A stretch of 64,000 nt of DNA, taken from assembly GCA_040757835.1 (NCBI GenBank), contig JBFLWJ010000004.1, positions 171,062-235,061 on the forward strand, written 5' to 3'. The translations under genes were made by a program, and so were the position numbers. Shown piece by piece: positions 9,799-20,996 of this stretch (positions are counted from its first letter, which is position 1; every line of letters starts with the position of its first letter). Below the pieces are notes generated by a model. The model was not told the DNA's origin. It searched no databases and was given only the letters and a program-made list of their open reading frames with translations. The stretch comes from Actinomycetota bacterium. GTDB lineage: Bacteria; Actinomycetota; Geothermincolia; Geothermincolales; RBG-13-55-18.

Positions 9799-11922
9799 TC
9801 ACTCCTCCAGAACGATTCTGGCGTCCGCGGCCAGGCAGCCCTTGCCGTCCTCTAAAACCCGCAGGGGGTTGATGTCGATCTCGTTGATCTCGGGGAAGTC
9901 GGTGACCAGCTGGGAAACGCGCAGCACCGCTTCGATCACCGCGTCTATGTCCGCGGGCGGCTCCCCCCTCGCTCCCTTGAGCAGCCAGTAGCTCTTCAAC
10001 TCGCGCAACATGTCCATGACGTCCTCCTCGCTCACCGGGGCGAGGCGGAAACTGACGTCCTTCAGCACCTCGACGTAGACGCCGCCCAGGCCGGTCATGA
10101 GCAAGGGGCCGAACTGGCTGTCGCGGTTCATGCCCACGATGAGTTCCCGTGATGGAGGCAGCATCTCCTGCACCAGCACCCCCCAGATATCGGCGCGCGG
10201 GAAGAACTTGCGGGCGTTGGCCGTCACCCCCTCGTAGGCGGAGATGAGCTCGTCGGTGTTCTCTATGCCCACGACCACTCCCCCCACGTCCGTCTTGTGC
10301 AGGATCTGGGGGGAGGCGATCTTGACCACCACGGGGTAGCCTATCTCCCGCCCCGCCCTGATGCATTCCTCGAGGTTGGTGGCGAGGACGGTGCGGGCCA
10401 CCGGCAGCCCGTACGCGTCCAGCACGTCCCTTGCCTCCGCCTCGATGAGCTCGTTCCGCTCCTGCGCTCGGATGGTCTCGAAGATACCGCGCACCCTTTC
10501 CCTGTCCACGTCGAAGCGCACGTTCGTCTGCCGGGGGCGGGAGAGGAAATCGGTGTAGGCTTTCATGTTGCGCAGGGTCTCCACCGCCTCCTCTGGGAAC
10601 TGGAAGTTGGGGATGCCCGCCTCCCGCATGATCCCCTCGGCCTCGTTGACCTCGAGTCCTCCCATGAACACGGCGAAGACCGTCTTCCCCGCTCCATGCG
10701 CGCATTCCGCCACCACGCGCGCGGTCTCAGTGGCCCTGGTCATGGCCTGGGGGGTGAGGATGACGAGCAGGGCGTCCACCCCCGGGTCCGCCAGCACCCC
10801 TTCCAGGGCCAGGCGGTAACGGTCCTCGCCCGCGTCACCCAGGACGTCCACCGGGTTGTAGACGCTGGCGGCCTCCGGGAGCTTCTCGCGCAAGGCCTGC
10901 GTGGTCGCCTCGCTCAAGGCGGCCAGGCTGAGCCCGGCCCGCTCCAGGGCGTCGGAGGCGATGATGCCCGGGCCGCCGGCGTTGGTGATCACGCCCACCC
11001 TGGGGCCGGCGGGGGGAGGCTGGGAGGCGAAACCCTGGGCCAGCATGAAGAGGTCCTCCACGGTGTTCGCCCGCAGCGCGCCGCACTTGCGGAAGGCGGC
11101 CGCATAGGCGTTCTCGGAACCGGCCAGGGTGCCGGTGTGGGAGGAGACCGCCCTCGCGCCCGCCTGGGTGACCCCCGCCTTGAAGATCAGGATGGGCTTG
11201 GAGCGGCTGACGCGCGTGGTTACTTTCAGGAACCTCTCGCCCTCGGATATGCCCTCCAGGTAGGCGGCGATGACCGAGGTGTTATCGTCATGCTCCAGGG
11301 CCTCCAGCATGTCGCTCTCATTTAGGTCCATCTTGTTGCCCAGGCTGATGAAGCGGGAGAACCCCAGGTGGTTCTCCTCCGACCACCCCAGGACGGCGGT
11401 GCACAGGGCGCCGGACTGCGACATGAAGGCCACTTTGCCCGGAAATGGCGCCTTGGTTGCGAAGGTGGCGTTGAGGGGCGTGGAGGTGTCCGCGATGCCC
11501 AGGCAGTTCGGCCCCAGGACCGCGATGCCGAGGCGCTCCGCCGCCTGGCGCAGTTCCGTCTCGCGGCGGTAGCCGTCCCGGCCGGACTCCTTGAAGCCGG
11601 CGGAGATGATCACCGCCGCCTTCACCCCACGCGCACCGCATTCCTCCATCACCTTCTGCACCGCGGCCGCGGGGATGATGATCACCGCCAGTTGCGGCGC
11701 CTCGGGCAGGTCGGACACGGAAGGGTAGCACTTGAGGGAGAAGACCTCCTCGTAGGACGGGTTCACGGGGTAGACGGCGCCCTGGTATCCGGAATCGATG
11801 ATGTTCTCCAGGACCACTCGGCCCACCTTGCCGGGCTTGTCCGAGGCCCCGACGACCGCCAGGGCGGAGGGGCGGAAGAGTTCGTCGAGCAGCTTGATCG
11901 CTCCTTCGGTACGTCTGTTCAT
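9799..11922 (-). CDS. ADP-forming acetate/acyl--CoA ligase, fused alpha-beta
   Basis: This enzyme interconverts acyl-CoA, ADP and phosphate with the free acid, CoA and ATP, giving substrate-level phosphorylation in fermenters. Domain order: CoA-binding (LAVVGASDKPGKVG), two succinyl-CoA-ligase-like domains with the phosphohistidine motif SSHTGTLAG, then an ATP-grasp beta part starting near EARDVLDAYGLPVART. The alpha-beta order in one 707-residue chain is common in archaea and anaerobic bacteria. Three starts are possible: GTG 11946, ATG 11934 and ATG 11922. I chose the last because a TATAAT sequence covers 11933-11938, which would make the message nearly leaderless. Confidence 0.9.
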   Translation of the reverse strand: MNRRTEGAIKLLDELFRPSALAVVGASDKPGKVGRVVLENIIDSGYQGAVYPVNPSYEEVFSLKCYPSVSDLPEAPQLAVIIIPAAAVQKVMEECGARGVKAAVIISAGFKESGRDGYRRETELRQAAERLGIAVLGPNCLGIADTSTPLNATFATKAPFPGKVAFMSQSGALCTAVLGWSEENHLGFSRFISLGNKMDLNESDMLEALEHDDNTSVIAAYLEGISEGERFLKVTTRVSRSKPILIFKAGVTQAGARAVSSHTGTLAGSENAYAAAFRKCGALRANTVEDLFMLAQGFASQPPPAGPRVGVITNAGGPGIIASDALERAGLSLAALSEATTQALREKLPEAASVYNPVDVLGDAGEDRYRLALEGVLADPGVDALLVILTPQAMTRATETARVVAECAHGAGKTVFAVFMGGLEVNEAEGIMREAGIPNFQFPEEAVETLRNMKAYTDFLSRPRQTNVRFDVDRERVRGIFETIRAQERNELIEAEARDVLDAYGLPVARTVLATNLEECIRAGREIGYPVVVKIASPQILHKTDVGGVVVGIENTDELISAYEGVTANARKFFPRADIWGVLVQEMLPPSRELIVGMNRDSQFGPLLMTGLGGVYVEVLKDVSFRLAPVSEEDVMDMLRELKSYWLLKGARGEPPADIDAVIEAVLRVSQLVTDFPEINEIDINPLRVLEDGKGCLAADARIVLEE

Positions 11923-12023
11923 TCCCGAAGACATTATACCCGTCACACTCTTCGTTTATGCGGCATAGCCGGGACCGCGCCGCGGCGAGGACAGGGCTGT
12001 GGCCGGAGAGAGGGTCCGGTGCT

Positions 12024-12052
12024 TTGACTGCCATCGCGGGCTGGCATATAAT
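12024..12052 (+). promoter_or_regulatory. Strong sigma-70-like promoter for greA
   Basis: TTGACT (12024-12029), a 17-bp spacer and TATAAT (12047-12052) are near consensus and lie about 65 bp before the greA start. It is one of the clearest promoters in the window. Confidence 0.75.
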
Positions 12053-12116
12053 AGCTTTTTGTCATCCCCGAACAGTGATTATCCTACCCATATGCAAGAC
12101 AGGACAAGGACGGAAC

Positions 12117-12638
12117 ATGGATGAGAGAATAGACAGGCCGGTCCTAGGCGAGTACCGCGAGGAGAGGGAGGACGACATCGTCCTCACCCAGCACGGCTAC
12201 CAGAAACTCCAGGAGGAGCTGGATCACCTCAAGAACGTGAAGTGGTGGGAGGTGGCCGAGCGCATCAAGCAGGCCAGGGCTTTCGGCGACATCATGGAGA
12301 ACTCCGAGTACGATGACGCCAAGCACGAGCAGGCCTTTGTGCACGGGCGCATCAAGGAGATAGAGAACATCCTCGACAACGCGCGCATCGTCAAGGACTC
12401 CGAGATCGACCTCTCTGTGGTGGCCATCGGTTCCTCGGTGAGCCTCGAGGACCTGGAGAGGGGCGAGGAGATGCGCCTGCGCCTGGTTAGCGCCGCGGAG
12501 GCGCGGGGGGACCAGGGCTGCATCTCGGACCAGTCGCCGGTGGGCAGGGCCATCATGGGGCACAAGGCAGGCGATATCGTCGAGGTGCAGGTACCCTCCG
12601 GGGCGCTGAAATACCGAATCCTTCATATCGAGCGCTGA
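12117..12638 (+). CDS. greA: Transcription elongation factor GreA
   Basis: GreA rescues backtracked RNA polymerase by stimulating transcript cleavage. The start ATG at 12117, with AAGGACGGA upstream, gives 173 residues, about 15 more than E. coli GreA because of an acidic N-terminal extension. The coiled-coil tip has the ARAFGDIMENSEYDDAK motif (family: ARxxGDLxENxEYxxAK) with the acidic residues needed for cleavage. The C-terminal FKBP-like domain includes SPVGRAIMGHKAGD. It precedes lysS on the same strand, an arrangement seen elsewhere. Confidence 0.94.
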   Translation: MDERIDRPVLGEYREEREDDIVLTQHGYQKLQEELDHLKNVKWWEVAERIKQARAFGDIMENSEYDDAKHEQAFVHGRIKEIENILDNARIVKDSEIDLSVVAIGSSVSLEDLERGEEMRLRLVSAAEARGDQGCISDQSPVGRAIMGHKAGDIVEVQVPSGALKYRILHIER

Positions 12639-12775
12639 TCCGCGCATGGAACGCGCACGGCGGTGCCCGCCGCCACGCTGGTGCGGCCGGCGGCCCGGCG
12701 CGAGCCTCTCGCGGAGTCGCAGGCGGTTCAGCTGGCAAGCCGAAGATGATCTGAAAGGCATGGGGTGTTAACGCC

Positions 12776-14305
<1,530 letters not shown>

Positions 14306-14587
14306 AACCGGCCCATGCAGCCGGACGCGGAAACACGCATCCGTTTCCCCCTGCACGGCCCCGCCAGGCACGGGACCTCGTGCGGGGGGAGCGGCGTCAT
14401 AGGCATTGAAGGCCTTGGACCGCGCGCGGGGAATAATTGACTCGGAGGAGGGACATGCGCGGCCTGCCCGGGGGCCTTCAAGGTTGTGGACGGCGTTGAC
14501 GATTCCATAACGGAGGGTAGTGCGGCGCGGGCCCGGGGGATCGCGCCGGCGGCCGCGGGACATGAGATATCACATGGCGAAACGGCT
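14306..14587 (+). other. Intergenic region lysS-clpC, no gene seen
   Basis: These bases carry no supported gene. A short inverted sequence (GGAAAC and GTTTCC around 14330-14347) follows lysS but lacks a T-run, so I do not call a terminator. The downstream end carries the clpC promoter. Confidence 0.5.
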
Positions 14588-14616
14588 TTGAAAAGACCGA
14601 GAATAGGTGTGATAAT
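14588..14616 (+). promoter_or_regulatory. Promoter for clpC
   Basis: TTGAAA (14588-14593), 17 bp, then GATAAT (14611-14616), 35 bp before the clpC start. No CtsR-type tandem heptad or CIRCE inverted repeat was seen nearby, consistent with the absence of ctsR-mcsA-mcsB from this locus. Confidence 0.6.
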
Positions 14617-14650
14617 CAAAGTCTAGAATACGTTTTTGGAGGTATACAAG

Positions 14651-17122
14651 GTGTTTCAGAGGTTCTCGGACCGGGCTCGCAGGGTCGTGGTGTTGGCCCA
14701 GGAAGAAGCCCGCATGCTCAACCACAACTATATCGGGACGGAGCACCTCCTGCTGGGGCTTATCCAGGAGGGGGAGGGCGTCGCCGCCAAGGCCCTGGAG
14801 TCCATGAACATCAGCCTGGAGGCCGTGCGAAACCAGGTAGAAGAGATCATAGGACGCGGCAGCTCGGCCCCCACGGGCCACATCCCCTTCACTCCCAGGG
14901 CCAAGAAGGTGCTGGAGCTCTCCCTGCGCGAGGCCCTGCAGCTGGGGCACAACTATATCGGCACCGAGCACATCCTCCTCGGCCTCATCCGCGAGGGCGA
15001 GGGCGTGGCGGCTCAGGTGCTGACCAAGCTGGGGGCGGACCTGGACCGCGTGCGCAACCAGGTGGTGCAGTTGCTCACGGGCGCCGCGGGCACCAAGGAG
15101 GTGGCCCCTTCCGGAGAGGCGCCCGCCCAGGGCAACCTGCTCCTGGACCAGTTCGGGCGCAACCTCACCCAGCTCGCCTCCCAGAGTAAGCTGGACCCGG
15201 TCATCGGCAGGGACAAGGAGATAGAACGGGTGATGCAGGTGCTCGCCCGCCGCACCAAGAACAATCCCGTGCTCATCGGCGAGCCAGGGGTGGGCAAGAC
15301 TGCGGTGGTCGAGGGCTTCGCCCAGAAGATAGTCAACAACGAGGTCCCGCACATGCTCGGGGGCAAGCAGCTCTATACCCTCGACCTCGGGGCCCTGGTC
15401 GCCGGCTCACGTTACCGCGGCGATTTCGAAGAGCGCCTGAAGAAGGTGGTGAAGGAGATCCGCAGCCGCGGCGACATCATCCTCTTCATCGACGAGCTGC
15501 ACAACCTGGTGGGTGCCGGGGCGGCGGAGGGCGCCATAGACGCCGCCTCCATCCTCAAGCCGGCGCTGGCCCGGGGCGAGCTGCAGACCATCGGCGCAAC
15601 CACCCTGGACGAATACCGCAAGCACCTGGAGAAGGACGCGGCACTGGAGAGGCGGTTCCAACCGGTGCTGGTGGAGGAGCCGACGGTGGACCATACCATA
15701 GATATATTGAAGGGGCTGCGCGACCGCTACGAAGCCCACCACCGCGTTGCCATCACCGACGAAGCCCTGGTGGCGGCGGCCCGCCTGGCCAGCCGCTATA
15801 TCTCCGACCGCTTCCTGCCGGACAAGGCCATCGACCTCATCGACGAGGCCGCCTCGCGGCTGCGCATCCACGCCATGACGGCGCCGCCCGACTTCCGCGA
15901 CCTCGAGGAGAGGCTGCAGCAGATACGCCAGGAGAAGCAGGCGGCCATCGCGAGCCAGGAGTTCGAGAAGGCAGCCGGCCTGCGCGACAGGGAGAAGGAC
16001 ATCATCAACGAGATGGACCAGCTGGAGGAGGACTGGAAGATCCCCCTGGGCTCTCACCAGCTGCAGGTCACCGACGACGATATCGCGGACATCCTCTCCT
16101 CCTGGACCGGCATACCCGTCAGCCAGCTCACCGAGGAGGAGAGCAGCAAGCTGCTGCGCATGGAGGACGCCCTGCACGAGAGGGTGGTGGGGCAGGACGA
16201 GGCGGTCATCGCCGTGTCGCGTTCCATCCGTCGCACCCGGGCGGGGCTCAAGGACCCCAAGCGCCCCGGGGGCTCATTCATCTTCCTGGGGCCGTCCGGC
16301 GTGGGCAAGACCGAGCTGGCCCGTACCCTGGCGGAGTTCCTCTTCGGCGACGAGTCCGCCCTCATCCAGATCGACATGTCGGAGTACATGGAGAAGCACG
16401 CGGTGTCGCGCCTGGTGGGTTCCCCTCCCGGTTACGTGGGATACGAGGAGGGCGGCCAGCTCACCGAGGCGGTGCGCCGCAAGCCCTTCAGCGTGGTGCT
16501 CCTGGACGAGATAGAGAAGGCCCACCCCGACGCCTTCAACATGCTGCTGCAGATCCTGGAGGACGGCAGGCTCACCGACTCCCAGGGGCACAAGGTGGAC
16601 TTCCGCAACACCATCGTCATTATGACCTCCAACCTGGGGGCGAGGGACATCAGCAAGGGCACCTCCCTGGGTTTCACCACCCGGACGGAGGGAGGCATGG
16701 ACTACGACAAGATGAAGGACCGCGTGCTCTCCGAGCTGAAGAAGACCTTCCGCCCCGAGCTGCTCAACCGCATCGACGACGTCATCGTCTTCCACGAGCT
16801 CAGCCACGGCGAGATCAAGCAGATCGTGGATCTGCTTATGCAGCGGGTGAAGGACCAGCTGGCCGAGCAGGAGATCGATATCATCCTCTCCGACGACGCC
16901 AAGGAAGTGCTGCTGAAGGAGGGTTACGACCCGATGTACGGCGCACGCCCGTTGCGGCGCGCCATCCAAAAGCTCATCGAGGACCCGCTCTCGGAGAAGG
17001 TCCTGGGCAAGGAGTACATGCCGGGATCGACCATCCTCATCGCCGCCGCCGACGAGGGCCGTATCACCTTCGAGAAGGTGGAAGCACCCGAGAGCGGCGC
17101 CGACCTCTTGCAGACCACTTGA
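14651..17122 (+). CDS. clpC: ATP-dependent protease ATPase / chaperone ClpC
   Basis: This AAA+ unfoldase feeds ClpP. The GTG at 14651 has GGAGGT at 14638-14643 and gives [21 protein letters not shown], the canonical ClpC start; a TTG 15 bases earlier sits inside the ribosome site. The 823-residue protein has two N-terminal Clp repeats (about 5-145), D1 with GEPGVGKT, a UVR motif in the middle region ([15 protein letters not shown]), and D2 with GPSGVGKT and the sensor LNRIDD. The UVR motif separates ClpC from ClpA/ClpB. Adaptor genes mcsA and mcsB are not adjacent. Confidence 0.96.
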   Translation: MFQRFSDRARRVVVLAQEEARMLNHNYIGTEHLLLGLIQEGEGVAAKALESMNISLEAVRNQVEEIIGRGSSAPTGHIPFTPRAKKVLELSLREALQLGHNYIGTEHILLGLIREGEGVAAQVLTKLGADLDRVRNQVVQLLTGAAGTKEVAPSGEAPAQGNLLLDQFGRNLTQLASQSKLDPVIGRDKEIERVMQVLARRTKNNPVLIGEPGVGKTAVVEGFAQKIVNNEVPHMLGGKQLYTLDLGALVAGSRYRGDFEERLKKVVKEIRSRGDIILFIDELHNLVGAGAAEGAIDAASILKPALARGELQTIGATTLDEYRKHLEKDAALERRFQPVLVEEPTVDHTIDILKGLRDRYEAHHRVAITDEALVAAARLASRYISDRFLPDKAIDLIDEAASRLRIHAMTAPPDFRDLEERLQQIRQEKQAAIASQEFEKAAGLRDREKDIINEMDQLEEDWKIPLGSHQLQVTDDDIADILSSWTGIPVSQLTEEESSKLLRMEDALHERVVGQDEAVIAVSRSIRRTRAGLKDPKRPGGSFIFLGPSGVGKTELARTLAEFLFGDESALIQIDMSEYMEKHAVSRLVGSPPGYVGYEEGGQLTEAVRRKPFSVVLLDEIEKAHPDAFNMLLQILEDGRLTDSQGHKVDFRNTIVIMTSNLGARDISKGTSLGFTTRTEGGMDYDKMKDRVLSELKKTFRPELLNRIDDVIVFHELSHGEIKQIVDLLMQRVKDQLAEQEIDIILSDDAKEVLLKEGYDPMYGARPLRRAIQKLIEDPLSEKVLGKEYMPGSTILIAAADEGRITFEKVEAPESGADLLQTT

Positions 17123-17272
17123 GTGTCCCGAGCACGGGGGTAAAGGCGTTTGCCACCGATGCTTTTCCGGCCCGGGGCCTCCGGGTAACGGTCCCGCTCG
17201 CAAAGCCTCTCGGAGACCGACCCGGTAGTTCCCTGGGCTGGGATTCTATCTTCACTGATCTATCCGGCACGG

Positions 17273-17719
17273 TCACTCCTCGCCCAGGGCTTCGAGGTCG
17301 GCGAGGTCTTGCTTGCGGCCCAGCACCCGCTTGTTGGCGATGATCTGTTCCCGTCCGAGGAAATGCACGGCGATGCCGCCGTACGATCCCTCGACCTTCC
17401 CCGCGGAGGCCTCCCGCCAGGAGACGCCGGTCAGCGAGGTGAGGATGTCTATACGCACCGGGGAGACGCCGAGCTGGACCGCATGGTCCGGCTTCAGGAA
17501 GTCGCCCGCTCGCAGGCCCAGGGAACCGAACCCGAGATCCTCCAGCGCGGACAGGACCTTTTCCGCATTGGAGGGCGAAGGGCGGACGAGGATGTCCATG
17601 TCTCCCGTGTAGCGTGGAACCCCATGATATGCCAGGGCGTATGCCCCCACGATCACGTATTCCACTTCATGCTCGTTGAACGACACGAGCAACTCTTTGA
17701 AATCGTTCTCCACTTCCAT
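17273..17719 (-). CDS. Nucleotidyltransferase of a toxin-antitoxin-like pair
   Basis: This 148-residue protein belongs to the polymerase-beta-like nucleotidyltransferase superfamily (AbiEii/MNT-like). The signature is GAYALAYHG, then RYTGDMDILVRP, with Asp40 and Asp42 as the catalytic pair and a further Asp in VRIDILTSL. The final 25 residues (FLGREQIIANKRVLGRKQDLADLEAL) resemble the C-terminal helix of the family. Its ATG lies 53 bp inside the upstream gene, so the two are translationally coupled. Toxin or antitoxin activity is inferred from pairing, and the transferred nucleotide and target are unknown. Confidence 0.75.
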   Translation of the reverse strand: MEVENDFKELLVSFNEHEVEYVIVGAYALAYHGVPRYTGDMDILVRPSPSNAEKVLSALEDLGFGSLGLRAGDFLKPDHAVQLGVSPVRIDILTSLTGVSWREASAGKVEGSYGGIAVHFLGREQIIANKRVLGRKQDLADLEALGEE

Positions 17720-18086
17720 GACGCTGCCTTCTCAGGTGGTCGACGGCCGCGACGCGTTCCTCGGCCGGACGGCCGAGCCAGAAGGTGAGGTCCTGACGCG
17801 CCCGCCGCGGGTCCTTGAGGCTCCCCTTGCGGACCTCCAGCTCGATCTTCCCCGCTGGCCGGGCCAGCTCCTCTTTCATGCGGAGCCTGGTCAGCTCGTG
17901 CAGCTCGCCGGACGATATTCCCATGCCGGCACGTTCCAGTCCCTCGACGATGAATCCCCGCGCCACGGAGGACATTTTCTCGTTGATCGATCTGGAATAC
18001 TCGTCCAGTAGCGACAGCGTGTGCTGGTCGATCCTTATGGAAACGACCGTCTTTGCCCCCCTCGCGTGGCTGCCCCGACCGTTCAT
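17667..18086 (-). CDS. Ribbon-helix-helix protein fused to nucleotidyltransferase-partner domain
   Basis: The 139-residue product has an N-terminal ribbon-helix-helix region (about 12-52: KTVVSIRIDQHTLSLLDEYSR). Its C-terminal region (about 80-139) has the pattern DLTFWLGRPAEERVAAVDHLRRQ then RFQRVARVVQ. I know that second part as a separate short protein next to GDxD nucleotidyltransferases, so here a DNA-binding module seems fused to it. The ATG at 18086 has GAGAGGAGG at ideal spacing; the ATG at 18092 overlaps that site. It probably binds the AT-rich inverted repeats just upstream and represses its own operon (inference). Confidence 0.65.
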   Translation of the reverse strand: MNGRGSHARGAKTVVSIRIDQHTLSLLDEYSRSINEKMSSVARGFIVEGLERAGMGISSGELHELTRLRMKEELARPAGKIELEVRKGSLKDPRRARQDLTFWLGRPAEERVAAVDHLRRQRHGSGERFQRVARVVQRA

Positions 18087-18110
18087 GGTCATCCTCCTCT
18101 CCTCCCAGGC

Positions 18111-18163
18111 TAACATAAAGTAATACATATGTAAACTTGCTATTGTAGTGCTGTTTTATGTAA
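18111..18163. promoter_or_regulatory. Candidate operator of the nucleotidyltransferase pair
   Basis: TAACATAAA (18111-18119) and TTTATGTAA (18155-18163) form an inverted repeat with 8 of 9 matching bases. A perfect 10-bp palindrome TACATATGTA (18124-18133) lies between them. The stretch is AT-rich in a GC-rich setting and sits 25-77 bp before the ribbon-helix-helix gene start, where an autoregulatory operator would be expected. Confidence 0.5.
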
Positions 18164-18296
18164 GCATACCGCTGGGTGATGCGTGGTGGCGCGGGCCGAT
18201 GGTAGGCCCCGGACGTGCCCGGGCCGGGGTTTGACGGTGCCGGGAAGTATAATCACTACGGCGGCGCAGGCCGGGTTATTCTCGAGAGGTGCTGTG

Positions 18297-19646
18297 GTGA
18301 AGGCGGAGCGGTCCCATTACGTCTGCGAGGAGTGCGGAGAGGCCTCGGTGCAGTGGCTGGGCCGCTGCCCCTCCTGCGGGACCTTCGGCGCCATGCGGGA
18401 GGAGAGCAGGGAGGCCGCGGGCTCCGGGGCCGCGCGAGCGGCGGTGGAACCGCGGCGCCTGGGCGACGTCGAGGAGGAGCGGCCGCGCCTTTCCACCGGC
18501 ATCGCCGAGTTCGACCGCGTGCTGGGGGGAGGAGCGGTGCCTGGCTCCCTCGTTCTTCTGGGAGGCGAGCCCGGCATCGGGAAGTCGACCCTGCTCCTGC
18601 AGGCGGCCTCGTCGCTGGCGCGGCAGGGGGTGGGGGTGCTGCTGGTGAGCGGCGAAGAATCGGCGGCCCAGATAGGGGGGCGCGCCCGCCGCACCGGTTC
18701 CCTCAGCCCCGACCTCGCGCTGCTGTGCGAGACGGATGTGGACGTCCTCACGGATGCTTCACGCCGTATCGGGCCCCAGGCGCTCATCGTGGATTCCATC
18801 CAGACCATGCGCAGCCCCGGCATCGACTCCGTGCCCGGAGGCGTCAACCAGATGCGTGAGTGCGTCTCCCGCATGCAGTGCCTGGCCAAGGAGATCGATG
18901 CCGTGGTCTTCCTGGTCGGTCATGTCACCAAGGAGGGCGTGCTGGCCGGCCCCAGGACGGTGGAGCACATGGTGGACTGCGTCCTCTATTTCGAGGGCGA
19001 GCGCTTCGACTCCCTGCGCCTGCTGCGGGCGGTGAAGAACCGCTTCGGGTCCGTGAGCGAACTGGGCATCTTCGAGATGACCGACAAGGGCCTGCGCGAG
19101 GTGGAGGACCCATCGCACCTCTTCGTGGACAGCCGCGAGGAAGAGGTGTCCGGGACGGCGACGGTGGTGGTCATGGAGGGCCGCCGCCCCCTGCTCGTGG
19201 AGGTGCAGGCGCTGGTGGTGCCCTCGCGGCTTCCCACCCCCAAGCGGGTCTCCACGGGGATCGACCACCGCAGGCTCGCCATCGACGTGGCGGTGCTGGA
19301 GCGCAAGGCCCGGATCAATCTCTCGGACCGGGACGTCTACGTGGGCATCTCCGGCGGCCTCAGGGTGAGCGAGCCCGCCCTCGACCTGGGTGTGTGCATG
19401 GCCATCGCCTCCTCCCGGCGGGACAAGAGCATCTCCCCCGGGACGGTCTTCGTGGGGGAGGTGGGACTCACCGGCGAGGTGCGGCCGGTTTCCAGGGCCG
19501 CGGAGAGGATGCAGGAGGCGGCGCGCCTGGGATCCGGGGTCATGTTCATCTCCGACAAGGCGAAACCCCTGGAGGTCCACCCGGGCCTCGAGCTGGTGAA
19601 GGTGAGGGACGTGAGCCAGGCCCTGGGCATCCTCGCCATAGCTTGA
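18297..19646 (+). CDS. radA: DNA repair protein RadA
   Basis: This RecA-like helicase promotes branch migration in recombination. The GTG at 18297, with GAGAGGTG upstream, gives 449 residues, the usual length; a longer open frame extends to 18183 but lacks a ribosome site. Order: zinc finger CEECGEAS..RCPSCG (residues about 9-28), P-loop GGEPGIGKST, the RadA motif VKNRFGS, and a C-terminal Lon-like domain (VYVGISGGLRVSEPALDLG). A TATAAT at 18248-18253 may be its -10. It precedes disA as in Bacillus and many actinobacteria. Confidence 0.96.
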   Translation: MKAERSHYVCEECGEASVQWLGRCPSCGTFGAMREESREAAGSGAARAAVEPRRLGDVEEERPRLSTGIAEFDRVLGGGAVPGSLVLLGGEPGIGKSTLLLQAASSLARQGVGVLLVSGEESAAQIGGRARRTGSLSPDLALLCETDVDVLTDASRRIGPQALIVDSIQTMRSPGIDSVPGGVNQMRECVSRMQCLAKEIDAVVFLVGHVTKEGVLAGPRTVEHMVDCVLYFEGERFDSLRLLRAVKNRFGSVSELGIFEMTDKGLREVEDPSHLFVDSREEEVSGTATVVVMEGRRPLLVEVQALVVPSRLPTPKRVSTGIDHRRLAIDVAVLERKARINLSDRDVYVGISGGLRVSEPALDLGVCMAIASSRRDKSISPGTVFVGEVGLTGEVRPVSRAAERMQEAARLGSGVMFISDKAKPLEVHPGLELVKVRDVSQALGILAIA

Positions 19647-19757
19647 CCGGCGCCTCGCCCCGGCGGCATTGGAACGGTCCGCTCTCTTTGTTTAATATAG
19701 AAGGGGCCGGGGAAAAGGATTTAAGGTGATTCCGCATCAACAAGGGAGCGTTCCGAC

Positions 19758-20834
19758 TTGGAGGATTATCTGCGTGACATGGAATATCTCGAGGTCTTGC
19801 GGCTGGTCGCGCCGGGCTCGGAGCTGCGGGATGCCCTGAACCGCCTCATGGCCTCTCACCTCGGAGCGCTGATAGTGGTGGACGACAGCAGCGAAGTGCT
19901 GGAGATCGTCAACGGGGGAGTGGAGGTAGACTGGGATTTCTCCGCCGCCAACCTCTTCCAGGTATCCAAGATGGACGGCGCGGTGGTGCTGGACAAGGAC
20001 CTGACAAAGATAAGGTTCGCCAACGTCCACCTCGTGCCCGACCCCTCCATTCCCACCTCGGAGAGCGGGACACGTCACCGTACCGCAGAGAGGGTGGCGC
20101 GGCAGACCGGCAAGCTGGTGATAGCGGTATCCGAGCGCATGAACCGGGTGACCATGTACAAGAACGACTGGGTCCACGTCATCCTCTCGGTGCGCGTGCT
20201 CATCAGCAAGTCGGGGCAGGCCCTGCAGACCATGGAGAAATACAAGGCCCGCCTGGACCAGGTATCGGCCACCCTCAGCGCCCTCGAGTTCGAGGACCTG
20301 GTGAGCCTGCAGGACGTGGTCAGTGTGCTGCAGAGGGCGGAGATGATGCACCGAATAGCAGCCGAGATCCAGGTGTACCTGGCGGAGCTTGGAACGGAAG
20401 GCCGCCTCATCGAGCTCCAGATGGAGGAGCTGATGTCGGGGGTGGAGCGCGAGAAGAGGAACGTCATCCGCGATTTCCGTGTGGAGGAACGGGGTAAGTC
20501 CCTGGAGGCGGTAGAGCGCAGCCTCGCCCGGCTCAGCGACGAGGAACTCTTACAGCTGACCAACGTGGCTCAGGCCCTCGGCTACTCGGGTGCCCACGAT
20601 GAGCTCGACCGGCCGCTGTCCTCGCGCGGCTACCGTATCCTAGAGCGCATACCACGCCTGCCTGCCTCCATCGTGGAGAAACTGGTCAGGAACTTCTCCA
20701 ACGTGCAGAACATCATGCAGGCCTCGGAGAAGATGCTCGACGAGGTCGAGGGAGTGGGCAAGGCGCGCGCCCGCGCCATCAAGGAGGGGCTGCGGCGTAT
20801 CGCCGAATCGTCCCTGGTCGAGAGGTACATATAG
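19758..20834 (+). CDS. disA: DNA integrity scanning protein, diadenylate cyclase
   Basis: DisA condenses two ATP to cyclic di-AMP and scans DNA for branched structures. The 358-residue protein has the DAC domain with D73-G74-A75 and R106-H107-R108 (both catalytic motifs intact), a helical linker, and a C-terminal HhH DNA-binding region (ILERIPRLPASIVEKLV and EVEGVGKARARAIKEGL). The TTG start at 19758 has AAGGGAG upstream. It follows radA by 111 bp. c-di-AMP usually controls potassium and osmotic balance; no target gene is visible here. Confidence 0.96.
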   Translation: MEDYLRDMEYLEVLRLVAPGSELRDALNRLMASHLGALIVVDDSSEVLEIVNGGVEVDWDFSAANLFQVSKMDGAVVLDKDLTKIRFANVHLVPDPSIPTSESGTRHRTAERVARQTGKLVIAVSERMNRVTMYKNDWVHVILSVRVLISKSGQALQTMEKYKARLDQVSATLSALEFEDLVSLQDVVSVLQRAEMMHRIAAEIQVYLAELGTEGRLIELQMEELMSGVEREKRNVIRDFRVEERGKSLEAVERSLARLSDEELLQLTNVAQALGYSGAHDELDRPLSSRGYRILERIPRLPASIVEKLVRNFSNVQNIMQASEKMLDEVEGVGKARARAIKEGLRRIAESSLVERYI

Positions 20835-20935
20835 AGCCGCGACGGGATCGCTCGAGCGACGCCCGTCGCCCCGTGCTTTTCACCCATATTATGGTAAGTA
20901 GAAAGGTTGTATGATTCACAGGCCCGCACCGGCGT

Positions 20936-20964
20936 TTGACCTCGCGCAGACCCGAACCTATAAT
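20936..20964 (+). promoter_or_regulatory. Consensus promoter upstream of the 131-residue hypothetical gene
   Basis: TTGACC (20936-20941), a 17-bp spacer and a perfect TATAAT (20959-20964) lie 32 bp before the start of the next gene. This is a strong promoter for an unrecognised protein. Confidence 0.75.
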
Positions 20965-20996
20965 TGATTTAGTCGAAAGGGACGGAGGTTATCGAG

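Noticed and set aside
8732-10705. A 657-codon open frame on the minus strand
   Set aside because: Only its last 353 codons (from 9793) encode the DRTGG protein. The upstream part is the wrong frame of the acyl-CoA synthetase and shows Gly/Arg/His-rich noise.
12024-12116. Extended N-terminus for GreA (frame open from 11958)
   Set aside because: The extension would begin upstream of the consensus promoter, and ATG 12117 has a proper ribosome site.
14306-14650. CtsR-type or CIRCE-type operator before clpC
   Set aside because: No tandem heptad or 9-bp inverted repeat was found, and ctsR, mcsA and mcsB are absent nearby.
18231-18253. TTGACG and TATAAT upstream of radA as a promoter
   Set aside because: The boxes are only 11 bp apart, too close for sigma-70. 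The TATAAT may still serve with another -35, but none is seen.
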